Assembly (NCBI GenBank): GCA_022496805.1
Contig: CM040085.1
Coordinates: forward strand, 31,649,811-31,713,810
From: Pohlia nutans
Taxonomy: Eukaryota > Streptophyta > Bryopsida > Bryales > Mniaceae
DNA: 64,000 nucleotides
Direction: 5' to 3'
Shown: piece after piece, positions 10,327 through 21,490 of the stretch
Layout of the letters: every line of letters begins with the position of its first letter
Position numbering within the stretch: position 1 is the stretch's first letter
Position numbers and translations under genes: made by a program
Notes under the pieces: generated by a model
What the model was told of the DNA's origin: nothing
Seen by the model: the letters and a program-made list of their open reading frames with translations, nothing else
Databases searched by the model: none

Positions 10327-12410
10327 ATCATCAAACACCCTAGGCTTGATTCTTGTTGTGGAAGAGAAGAATTTTCCTCCAGGCACTGTCCATGGATGGC
10401 GTGCAGCTACTACTGTGACGAGTGTATAATGAGCATAATTTTTCCGGTTTCTGCCTTGATGATTATGTCACTTGGATTCATGAATCTCTGGAAGTATGAG
10501 CGTTACCTGTAAAAGTATGAATGTATTATCCAGGTGCAATATAAAAGCAATTATAAAAGCTTAGATTATAAAAGCTTAGATTAAATATATTAGCGTTATA
10601 CGTCAAGGCAGAAATCTGTGGTTCATTTGGAGAGCAAACTGCTGAGACAAAAGTTAGACACTAGGTGAAAGTTGGGAATTCCTCAAAACTCAAGTACAAA
10701 GAGTTTCATTGGACTCCTTTCATTTTTAGAAATCTTTTTGAGGGATGCTTTGTTGACTCAACTTGTCCAATCGCTCCCCATATTCTTGGCCAAAGCCCCT
10801 CTATTTATCAGAAGTTCTTGTAGTTTTTCCAATTTTAAGGATACACTCAAAGTATGAGTGGGCGATACAAAACTTGGTCGAAACGTAGACCTGATTGTAG
10901 CTTGATTTCTTGGGGGTAGTGATATGTTGGAGTAGCAATATACGTGCGAACAAATGATAGAGTATTTTAAAAACATGGGGACAAAAAATTATAAATGGAC
11001 TTACAGTAATATAGGGTATCAAAAATGGCACTGGACATCTTTAAAGTACTATAGGGTATGGAATAATAGGTAATTTGGAATTATAAGTAATGCAAGCCCC
11101 TTTTCTATTAACCCAAAGTAGAAAATTACATAATGATAGCATGTGAAAAAAAAAGAAAAAGAAGTAATACCCCCTATAAAATAGTGGTTGTTCGCACCTA
11201 TATCCTTAACTTTTTAACACACTGACCCCCTGAGCTTGATTTGACAGATAACTCTATTGACAAACCAATGGAGCCAAGAAGGTTAAATTTGGATTCATTA
11301 GACTAGGTGATCTTACCCCAAGCCAAACGTGAAATTTAGTATAGGCTTTGTGCCCAAGCTTTGTTCTACTCGGTAGTAAGGTAATTCAATGAAAGGTGTG
11401 TGAAAGGTACGAGACGCAAGTGCGTCATGAGGTATTTGGATGACCAAGATAGACCCACCATTCCAAAGATCTGGCCAGTCAAACTTGGGATTGATCTTAA
11501 GGATGGTGAGATCTTAGTGCTCGAGGCTGCTGGTTTCCAATTTCCACAGAAGGAGGAGGTCTCGCCTAGAAGGCTATTCAGCAATGCAAGTCCTCCAACA
11601 AACTTCTCGGTGGTTCCAACACCCGACAATGCTAATATCTATTATGGGAAAATTCCTAGCCGAACCATATTCGTTAAACTGAGACAATCTGTAGTCTCAT
11701 AACTTTACATTTAGATGATAATTAGTGTTTGATATTGAATTTTTTTGGTGAATGGGACTTCAATATGTTGATACACTCACAAACCTTTGACTTTATAAAG
11801 GTTGATATGTTCATAAATTTTGATTTGTTAGAATAGAGGTCTTAAATAATAGGGCTAAAGTCTCAAAATGTTCATTTTGTCTTAGTTTAACAAATATGGC
11901 CATAGAGGAGAAATTTGAAGGTTGTTTGTTGCAGTCACAAAGATCCTAATCAACAACAAAGGCTTAGCATCGGCTCTACAGAAGCCCTGAAGGCTTGCCT
12001 TTTGGAAGGTGACGATGATCCCTCACCCTCGACATAGTTGTATCATCGTCCTTAACTTTGGGGCTCCCCCAAATGCGACGCAATACAACATCACGATAAG
12101 CTCCTTCTCCTCTTGTACGTATGTGCCCCGCTTTTAAAGAGCAAATGGTGAAGTATGGTAAAAAGAACCAATTCTCATATTGCAAGCATGTCTATTATAT
12201 ATTCTTCAAAATTTGCCATCTCGATCCGGACGTTCACCATTTCATTCACGCTCCTACTCTCAGCTTCAATGAAATCAAGCTTCTCCATGAGACTAGCATC
12301 TTGATGCATCCCATAGCATAGGAATATCAAGCTAAATAGGGAACTGCCGACATGTATGTTTCAATATTACATTTTTAATAATACCTTATATTGATGTTTT
12401 GTCACTCATT
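10327..12410. other. AT-rich intergenic region
   Basis: No supported gene apart from a weak open frame at 11400-11702, listed separately. Composition is AT-rich with short homopolymers. Confidence 0.4.
11400..11702 (+). CDS. Hypothetical open frame, possibly a gene or element relic
   Basis: An open frame of about 100 codons with fairly balanced composition (segments such as RYLDDQDRPTIPKIWPVKL and FQFPQKEEVSPRRLF). I recognise no family. It has no visible introns or partners and sits alone in AT-rich DNA. It could be a fragment of a transposon-encoded protein or chance. Low confidence. Confidence 0.2.
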   Translation: MKGTRRKCVMRYLDDQDRPTIPKIWPVKLGIDLKDGEILVLEAAGFQFPQKEEVSPRRLFSNASPPTNFSVVPTPDNANIYYGKIPSRTIFVKLRQSVVS

Positions 12411-12413
12411 TAA

Positions 12414-12978
12414 CCCCTAAAAGTCACAAGGTGTCCCTTGAATTGACAATTTGAGAAAAACCATTATAAAGTATTGTTTGGAATATTGATATAGGAATGA
12501 AAGTTGTAGATTATGAATTTTAGATTCCATCCGTATTGTTAAATTCACCAATGCTATTAGCAATATTTTATTATAAAATTTGAAAGTAAAAATTAAAAAT
12601 TCCTTCTAAATTTGATTACAACAAAATATGAATAATTTTTGAGTAAGAGATGTTGAATTGGATTTGAAATGAGATACTCGTGATATGGTGATTTTTGGAA
12701 ATTTTTGTGTTCCTTAAATCTATGACCTCATTTTTGCATGGCCACTTTTGAACTGACGTCAATGCAATTTTGGCTTGGTCAAAATTTCACATACTTATAC
12801 GTTTGGAATTTTAGAGAAGTATGTACTCTAATAACACCAAATCCAACTGTTGGATAGGACAACAACTTGATGAAGTATCTCTGAAAAATGTTTCATAGTG
12901 AAGAGGTTCATGAGGAAGGAGATATAGATGAAAACAATCATTCATCAATTCTAAAGGGGTCGGTTGCGCCTTTAAGGG
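12414..12978. mobile_element. TTAA-flanked element, 565 bp
   Basis: TTAA at 12410-12413 and 12979-12982 flanks ends CCCCTAAAAGTCACAAGG and GCGCCTTTAAGGG. The interior (ATTATGAATTTTAGATTC and neighbouring tracts) matches the element at 52598-53162, also 565 bp by my boundaries. TTAA duplication with CCC ends is the piggyBac-type signature. No coding capacity. Confidence 0.75.
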
Positions 12979-12982
12979 TTAA

Positions 12983-13765
12983 TATATTGATGATTTCCAT
13001 TTTCATATTTTACCAAAAAGAGTAAGACAAACAATAACTCTAGACCAAGGGGACACTATGAATGAAGAGTTTGTTAGGAAAGTGTCACCAATTGAGCTAC
13101 TAGAACCTTGTTTTCACGTGCTACTCTTGATGCTTCCTATTGGGATATTTTCACGGTAAGACGTCCAAAATGTGTAGTGTGACATTGCATAACAAGCGAA
13201 ATGTGGCGGTAAACATTTTCTATTGGTCATTGAAATTAGCTTTTTGGTAGAAATTTACCACAGTGAAAACGTATTTTAGGATTGTATGTATATTAATAAT
13301 TAAAATAATAATAATATATATATAATAGTATTTAGACCAAAATAAAATACACTGCATTCGGTGACGTTGTAGTGCAAATACTTTATTGCTTTAATTGATA
13401 CGTTTCATTGAAGATATAGTGATGGCAATAATTTTCCTCAACTCCTATAACATAAAGGTATCGTATTCAAAAAGATTCCAAAAGATTCTGTGAGCAAGGT
13501 GGATATTAGACATTTATGGTGACACTTTTTATTCCTTTACATTAAACACCCCTTAAAATTACAAATTCCCAAAACTATTCTTGCGAGCTTAGTTGGTTAA
13601 TTAAAACGAAGCATGTGGTGTGGCTGGAATATGCATTTGATGTGGTTTACAAGCGGATTAAATTACATCAGTAAGAATATTCTAAAAGATCATGAGAATA
13701 TTCCAAAAGATTCCAAAAGATTAGTAATCTTGTCATTTCGGACGTCTTTGGACCAAATCGCGTTC
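12983..13765. other. AT-rich intergenic region
   Basis: No gene recognised. The phrase AGATTCCAAAAGATT recurs near 13475 and 13710, and a similar one near 19870, suggesting a diverged AT-rich repeat. Confidence 0.3.
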
Positions 13766-13767
13766 GA

Positions 13768-14040
13768 TTTGACATCCGGACGGCCGGACGTAGCGTCCGT
13801 CGGGTAAATTCGGATTCACTTTACTCGCTGGACTTTTTTACCCTGGCGGACGTCCTAGCGGACGCCCTAGCATTCGGCCTGGCAGACGGCCTAGCGTTCG
13901 GCCTAGCGGACGACCGGGCAGGCGGACGGCCAGCGGACAGCTAGCGGACGGCCAGCGGTTTAGAGTAGCGGACGGCCATCGGATGGCTAGCGGACGGCCG
14001 AGCGATTTTAGGCCAGGTGAACGGTTTAGGCGGACGGCCA
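13768..14040. repeat. GC-rich degenerate minisatellite (GCGGACGGCC motif)
   Basis: Irregular tandem copies of GCGGACGGCC with AGC or TAGC spacers contrast sharply with the AT-rich surroundings. Variants such as GCGGACGGCCAGCGGACAGC occur more than ten times. CpG density is very high. The open frame it creates on the minus strand (Pro/Arg/Gly-rich) is a product of the repeat, not a gene. Confidence 0.85.
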
Positions 14041-14479
14041 CAAACAAATTGAAGTGGTGAAGAAAATAAATTAAATTCTCAATAAATCACTATGGCCCTC
14101 TTTGTATAAAAAATTTAGCAAACTTCAAAAAACCTGCTCCGCCGCCGGGGCATTTTACCCTTAGTTCACTGTGATGTTTCTTTCGTTCAACAGAATAAAG
14201 CCCGACTTGTTCCAAAAACATAAAACATAAAAATAAATGAAATATATTATACCATTCACTTGGCAATCATTAAGACTTGGAATGAATCAGTTGTATATTT
14301 TATATTTCGTAAGTAAAAAACATTCCTAGAAGGAAACGTCTTTAGAATATTACCATTCATTCATGTACGTCATACCTATCACTATATAATTTTAAGATCC
14401 ATTCAATATCCACTAAGCTACAATTATTGAATATCTTCTAAAAAATACTCTAAGTAAATATATAAATGCTATTGAATTT

Positions 14480-16967
14480 TCAATCTTCTTTGTAATCAGA
14501 ATCTCCTTTCACCTCTACTCCGCTACTTTCTTCTGGATCACATGATTCGTCATCACTAAAGTAATACTCGCTTCCCTTCGTCTCTCTGAATGTAGGTTGG
14601 ATAGTCTTCATTTTCCGCGTGGGTCCACTTGCCTCAAGGGGGTTTTTAGCACGAACTCCTGGCTTTGACAAAAAAATTGCAAATGGTTGCATGGGCCTTT
14701 TTCGTTTACGGTTTAGGTCCGCAGTAGAGCCAAATTTCTCTACACTTGATACAAGATGTTTCTGGCCTTCGGCTATCTCCTTGTCCATTATTTTCTCCAT
14801 TGAGCGGTGATTGTGCCTTGGGGGCACACCTGAATGCTTTCTTACTATTGCCACTGCTAGAGGAAAATTTCCGTCACTTTCTGAATCTACGTCCGATTCT
14901 TTGATACGTTTATGCACTGTTTTGGAAAGGGATACCAATCTCGTTGAAGAAGTTAGTGGAACTCTGTTTGTCGGTGTTTTTGAATTATCAAATAAAGATC
15001 TAGAGGCAAGAGTGGTCTTTTCAATTTGGTCTTCAAAACGAGAAGAATCTATGTCCACAAACTTCAATGGACTCTTACTAATTGGACCAAACTGTTCTTC
15101 TATGGCTTTCCATTTCAAAGGACCATTGTTCACCATTGTGGACTTTTGCACATTTGAAATATTCAACTCAGGATCTTTGAGGTCCTTCAAAGTACTCTCT
15201 TGCACTGTGTCAATCCTCGTACCACCAGCTTCACCATTTTTGTTCCCTTCTTCTTCACTCAATTCCCGTGTAGAATTATTCTCCTCTCTAACGTTCACAC
15301 CAGTATTGTTGGCATTTGTTGCTTGCATATAATTGCCCTCCTCTCCATCGTCAGCAAACTCGTATACATCGTTGCTTGATTTACCATATCTCGATGGAGA
15401 GGGTCCAGGCCTTTCTAATGAGGGATGGTCAATCCAATCGTCCATCGGATCATCGAGAGGCACATCAACCCACCTATCATCATCAGATGCATGATTGACC
15501 ATCCAATCATCTCCATCATCTCCATCCTCTTCTTTTGAAGCTAAATCAGAATCTTCTGATGATACATTTTTGTTGTACCACTTCTTCTCATCCTTTGTCT
15601 TTGCCTTTGCCATGAGCTTTGAATTTGTGTACACGTACATCAAATCTTCAGCTTTTTTTTTTTGTGGAGGCGATTCCGAGACCTGTTGTGCACAAAGGAA
15701 TAACTGCTCCAATTGTGTTCGCATGATGATGACACGGTTTGGGCTAGGATTCTCCGTGCTATTGGTGCAATGAGCTTTCCACATGCCCCCTTGAAATCCC
15801 ACCATGCATGAGGCGAGCACTTCTGTTGTTTAGGGTCTAACATGTTGTGGAAGGGCGGTTCCTTGTGACGAAATGCCAAAAACTCTAGCACCACATCCGG
15901 ATATGTTTCTGGAGAACATAATTTTTCGAGCACACGCTTGCATGTAGTGATGGCATCCAAGTCATCCGCCAGTTCCTTATCGTGTAACAAATAAGGATTC
16001 AAAAGTGCACCCACATCGTGTAAATCAGTTTTGACCATTGCCCATCGCTCGCGGAAGTGCTTCTCCACATCAATGTTTTCATCACCATCAAACTGAAAGA
16101 ACCCATCTCGCACCCTTTCAATGCGTTTCTCAACATTGCGAAAGATGTGTCGGATTTTGCCCATACCAGGTTCCCCACTGTCAAAATCTTGCAAAGCATA
16201 CATCAACGGTGCGACTACCTCTTGAAAGTTAGTACATCGTTGCTAGAAGTGATCGTCCAAAATGTTCTTTTTCACATCTCGAGACATAGTGCGCGCTTTT
16301 TTCTTTCTGTCATCTCTGAGAGTGGTGACATAAGACGTCCACTGTTCATCCACTACAGATTGCTCTAAGGCGTGTCTGATTTCAAGTAATCGATCCACCA
16401 TCATAAAATTTGATCCAAATCTAGTTTTTCCTGCCAACACTAGGCTGAACTTCTTCTCGTGCTTTCGAAATTCTGCAAGAGGCATGTGTCTCTTCTTTAT
16501 AAATGTCACGATCGCCTGGGCCTTTTTCAACACCTCTGTTATCCACTTTGCCTTTGCGATGTCTCCCAATAAGAAGTTCATTGCGTGAACAACATACCCT
16601 TGGAAATATATATGATCATATTTGTTGGTTATGATGTCCGCTGCTGCTTTCATGACAGATGCGTTGTCCGTTGCAATTTACACCACGTTGTGCGAGCCAA
16701 CGTCCTCGATGAATTTCTCTATAACTGAGTAATTGACGACTGATACACTGCAGTCTTTGTATGTCCCAAAGTGTCTACTGATCCAAGAAAATGCTCTCCT
16801 ACTGGAGACACAATCATTGCATTGAATAGGGGTTGATTTGTGCACGAGCTCCATTCATCAAATGCCAAAGTGGCTCCAAACTTGTGAACGCTATTAGCCA
16901 TTTTACCTTCTAACAACACCCCCAAATCATTCTTCATCAGGAATTTTGGACCCCACTGATTTTGCAC
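14480..16967 (-). pseudogene. Decayed hAT-family transposase
   Basis: The minus strand reads as a plant hAT (DUF659-type) transposase broken by several lesions. The order is AFDEWSSCTNQPLFNAMIVSP (16719-16945), then IATDNASVMKAAADIITNKY, then a DUF659 middle part, then SSCEHNWSSYSFVHNRSRNRL, the C-terminal dimerisation motif, then an acidic tail. Lesions seen: a frameshift near 16720-16740, an in-frame TAA near 16678 where Gln is expected, an in-frame TAG at 16243-16245 where Trp is expected, and a frameshift in the T/A homopolymer near 15648-15662. No BED zinc finger is found upstream. It is inactive; transposition would need a related autonomous copy. Confidence 0.88.
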
Positions 16968-17284
16968 GATTTCAGTGCGATTTCTGATATTTCATGGGTG
17001 CGTGTATTTTTCGCACTGATTCCGCATCATTGCGTCATTCATCGCAACTGCACTGATATGACATCATGATCGTACAAGCGGATATAGTACTGATTCGACA
17101 CGATTCAAACATCTATTGAAAACGTGCAAATTCTTCACTCTGTACAGTTGTCAAATGTCGTGTCTTAATCGTGTTTAAAGCCACAATGATTCAGTGTGTT
17201 TTTCGTGCGACATCATCTTTTCTATATCTAAATTTGGTCAAAATAAATTTATTAAAAAAATATAAATAAATAAATATTTTTTTC

Positions 17285-17470
17285 CCTACCCGAACATTAT
17301 TTCGGGCTGCCCGGACCAACTACTCGCACTGCCCGAACCTGCGGTGGGACCCACTACGGTTTCCCAAGCTCTATTGCCGGTGGTAGGAATTGAACTTGAG
17401 ACCTCCCAACTACAAACCATGCTTTAAACCACCAAACTACCTTAAAGTCTTGATGCAAGCACTCGAACTC
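17285..17470 (-). repeat. tRNA-derived SINE-like sequence
   Basis: On the minus strand TAGTTTGGTGG resembles a polymerase III A box and AGTTCAATTCC fits the B box (GWTCRANNC), about 35 bases apart. A body and an AT-rich tail follow toward lower coordinates. It does not fold as a tRNA by eye, so a SINE is more likely than a tRNA gene. Confidence 0.45.
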
Positions 17471-18354
17471 TTTTGATAATTATAAAGGATTAAAACCATT
17501 GGCAATTTTTTTGCTATGTATATGTAATTCTTTTTTCAAATTTTTTTTTGCACTACAACACGCAGGCCTTTCCTGTATCTTGAAATTTTTTCAAAATATT
17601 TTGATATATATTTTTTTTGGCCAAAATCGTGATGGCAGATCATGGCTGTGAGTTGTTTTTTTTTCAGCGGACTTTGGATGTTTTTAACAATGTGAAAGTA
17701 ACTTTTTTTTCCAATTTTTTTTTTGCACTAGATTATACAGGACTTTTTCTATATCTAGGATATTTTTTCAGAATATTATGAATTTATTTATTTTTTGCCA
17801 AAATCGTGGTGGCTATGAGCTATTTTTTGTTAAGCAGACTTTGGATGTTTTTTTGTGATGTAAAAAAAAATTCCAATTTATTTTCTAGTAGATCATCAAG
17901 CATTTTTCTATATCTAAAAAAATTTCAAAATTTTTTGAACTGTTGTTTTGTTTTGCCAAAATCTTAAAGGCTGTTAGCTGTTTTTTAATTTTTAGTAAAC
18001 TTTAGATGTTTTTAGCAATGTAAAAAACTCTTTCTATTCCAAATTTTTTTTGCACTCCATTATACAAGCTTTTTTCTATACCTAGAAAAAAAATTCAATG
18101 GTTTGAATGTTGTAGCAAGCAATTAAGCTCTTGCAATTTTATTTTTTGAAAAGTTGCTCAAATTGAGTTCAAAGAAAGTCTGATTTTAAACTCAATTTAA
18201 CTTGCAATGCTTCGAGAGATCATGTTTTGGTCGATGCCCCCTTATGAGCTGCTCGAGACTAAAAAATTAAAAATTAAATCAAATTATAATTATTTTATAA
18301 TAGGAAATCAAGTATGTTTTCAAACCCAATTTGAATCGTGCCAATCCAAATTAA

Positions 18355-19535
18355 TCCCTAAAGGACCAAGTGTCCTAATTAGGACATTTAGAGAATCGGG
18401 TAGGTTCCGGTGAACACATTTTTAATCAAATTTTGATGGAAATTTAATAGTAGATTCCCCAATGTGCCACGAAAATGGGGATTCTTTTTTTTTTTGAATT
18501 CCGACACCGTATGTGAAAGTTATGAGGGGAAATGTGTTTTTTTCGGGAGAAAGGACAGCGGGGCAGTAGAGAAATAGTTGAATTTTAGGGGGGGGCAACA
18601 AAATGGGCGGCGTGTGAAAAATGGGGTGGACTATGGGGGGCAGAAGACCACCCCATTTTCGAAACTCATTAAAAAAATTTAAAAATAATATTTTTAAAAA
18701 TTTAATTTAATTTTTTATAAATAAAAAATATTATTTTTAACTGAAAATATTATTTTTAACTAAAACTTCAATTTTATAATTAAAAATATTATTTAAAAAA
18801 TAAAAAAGAAAATCATTTTTTAAAACAAAATACAGAAATCGTCCAATGAGGGACTGCCACATGCCAATACACTTTGAGAGTTAGTGGGGTCATGAACATT
18901 GGAATGGGTTGGCACTTCAATTCCCTTCCTCCACCCTTTATTTCCCCCCTAACCCCCAAAATTCATAGAAAACGTGCTACATGTCTTCTAAAGCTTGGAG
19001 ATTTTTTTTTTTTCAAATTTTTTTTCGCCATTCTATAGAGGGTGGAATATACTTGTGTTGCACCGCTCGGATTCGTATTTTAAATAAAGAAAGTCAAAAA
19101 TATTGCAATTCCAAAAACATATAATCTTTTCTGAACTTTTAAACCCCCAACAAGTGCAAGGTGTTCTTTAACATCCTAAACATCTCTAAACGCAACGAAA
19201 ATTGGTACACAACTAAGTAACATCATATAAAATGTGAAAGTGAAGTGCGACAGGTTTCGGTAGTGAGGTTTTTCTGATGTAGCCATGGTCAAACGCATCT
19301 AAAATTTTCGGGCATGTGTTTTTTTGGGGTGTTTTTTTTCCATCAAAGCCAATTATTTTGCAATCCGTGCGGTCAAAATCAACGAAATTTGTTGTGTATG
19401 TTTTTCAAATAGTTTAGCACAAGATCTTACGGTTAGAAGGTAAAAAATAACATTTTTTTGGATTTTTTGCATAGGGGAGTAAAAATGGCAGCATTGGAGT
19501 GTTTTTGGAGGAAAAACACTCCGGTCCTTTAGGGG
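18355..19535. mobile_element. TTAA-flanked element, 1.18 kb
   Basis: TTAA at 18351-18354 and 19536-19539 flanks ends TCCCTAAAGGACC and GGTCCTTTAGGGG, which match at 12 of 13 positions. The flanks on both sides are homologous to 49250-49560, where TTAA occurs once at 49297-49300 without the insert. This supports insertion at TTAA with duplication of the target. The interior is AT-rich with no transposase. Confidence 0.88.
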
Positions 19536-20445
19536 TTAAACTCCGCCTAGGGAAACTTTCAAAAAAACAACACCTCTACATTGTTTCGTGTTACAAATTT
19601 TACTATTTTGAAAAAGTAATGTTGTCCTTTTCTGTACAATTTTTTTTCTCTCATGATGGAAAGTACAATGATAACCAATAATACCAAATTTGAATTCTAA
19701 AAATATAAAATGTAATTTCATTGAAATTTTAATGTTCATTGCTTCTAAATTCTATAAATGAAGATCTAAAAATGTTTTGGGAAATTAGACCATAAGGGTA
19801 ATTTTAGAAGATTCTTGAAATATTTCAAAATATTCCAAAGTAATATAAAATATTTTGAAAGATTCTAAAAGATTCCAAAAGAGAATATTAAAATATTTTT
19901 GGAATTTTTTCTATTCATTATATTTCATCAATAAATCAATAGTTTTAAAACACTATAAACTTTTTTTGTCGAGAAGTATGACATGCTACTGTAGTGCAAA
20001 AACACATGTTTGAACGTGAGTGATGTCGAGAAATATAAGTCACTCATTCTCAAATTGAAAAGTTGTGCGATAACTACACGGATGTCGTACGACAATAATT
20101 TGCATTATAATAGATATTGAAATCGCACGGATATAATAAAAGACATTAATATGATACGTATACAATACTAAACCCGCATTAACTAAAACCGCATGTTATC
20201 CGTGTCTTATTAGCCATGTAATGTAGATACATAATTAACGCATGGATTCCGTCAAGCACGACTTTCGTGCGAAAACAACATTTTTTTCATAATCATTGAA
20301 AAGACACTGCATCGACATCCTAGTAATGCATGTCACTTCCGTACCATAACGACACTTCTAAATGCACGTATGACGTGCGGAATCAGTGTTCAACGATAAA
20401 CGCACTGAAGTCATGCGAAATCAGTGGGGTCCGAAATGCCTGATG

Positions 20446-21490
20446 TATTGAATGAGCAATAATCATACTTCTTATTACAAGACTGTTTAGAATATTCATT
20501 CATTCATGTGACCAATTCCAAAGGGGTTCCTATCATAACATTCAGTAGCCTCTGTGACTACTGCCTCCCTCCAACAGAATGATGTGGAATATCCCACATC
20601 ATTTCATCCCCCAATGAAATGATGTGGGGTATTCCACATCACATCAGTAGCTATGGGGGCACGTGGCATTAAGCAAGAGCAATCAACCATGGTGAACAGT
20701 AATTGAAAGCACTCATTCAATCACAATTCAACAGTGTTTTGTAGTTGTTTATTTGATTCATTCACAATTCAACAGTGTGTCACTGTTTTGTGATTGTTTA
20801 TTTGATTCGATAGTTCATTCAATTAGAAATCACTTCCAAAAGTGGATGAAACTAAAAGGCAGTCTCTTCGAAGGCTACTGAATGTTATGATGCTTCAATG
20901 CACCTCAGTCGGGATACCACATCCTGACTTCGTAGTACTCTAGTGAAGAAAATGGCGTGGTGTCAACCTAAAATGACTAAAGCGTGCAGGGTTCCTTGAC
21001 TACTCGCGCACTGAGATCATTAAATTCCATGATTCTGTCGACCGATTCCGCGTCACCCACTTGCCAACATAATCTCCCACAAGTTGCTTATGGAAGCTGT
21101 AGTTGATCAGCTTGTGACTTGGAGTTGGAAGTCTCTTGATCATATACGTGAACTCGACGGTGCAAGTCTCGATCTTGACCAATTGTGAACTCGACGAGAG
21201 CAAGTCTCTTGATCATTTGTTGACTTGAAGGTCGAAATCTCTGGATCATTAGTGAACTTGAAGGTGGAAGTCACTTGACCATTTGTGAACTTGGAGCGCA
21301 TGTCAATAGCCCGATCGAAGTCCACACGCAACGTGAGTGAGAGAGCTCTCTTGTCACCTTTTTCAATTCCCTGGCGCTCGACGATTCAGTTGCAGTCTAG
21401 CATCTGATCGACTTTAATTAGTCGTCTGTGTGGCTGCATCATCATCTGGACAAGGGACGAGACCCCAGCGATTTGCGTCTCCTGGACAAG
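20446..21490. other. Non-coding region upstream of the receptor kinase
   Basis: It contains an inverted-repeat MITE (20534-20889, listed separately). From about 21110 to 21300 there is a diverged repeat around TTGAACTTGGA/GTCTCTTGATCA (roughly 30-45 bp period) in the putative promoter or 5' UTR. Confidence 0.5.
20534..20889. mobile_element. Inverted-repeat MITE (ATAACATTCAGTAGC family), 356 bp
   Basis: The ends CATAACATTCAGTAGCC and GGCTACTGAATGTTATG are perfect inverses. The centre contains a palindromic stretch around ATGATGTGGAATATCCCACA. Other copies lie near 2617, 46483, 48088 and 55696. The superfamily is uncertain. Confidence 0.85.

Larger units (their letters stand above)
16935..20445. 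mobile_element. 3.5-kb element with 45-bp terminal inverted repeats
   Basis: Sequence 16935-16979 and the complement of 20401-20445 match at 40 of 45 positions; four of the five differences are C/T. Both start CATCAGG and share GGACCCCACTGATTT and TTCAGTGCG. Subterminal regions on both sides are rich in CG-containing motifs such as GTGCGA and GCACG. The interior is AT-rich with no long open frame and carries a nested TTAA element. I see no clear target duplication. The left end abuts the hAT relic, so this could be part of that element or an unrelated insertion. Confidence 0.6.

Noticed and set aside
13838..14047. A Pro/Arg/Gly-rich minus-strand protein
   Set aside because: Entirely composed of the GCGGACGGCC minisatellite.
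17340..17470. A tRNA gene on the minus strand
   Set aside because: Only A/B-box-like motifs are present; I cannot draw a cloverleaf or an anticodon stem, so SINE-like is the better call.
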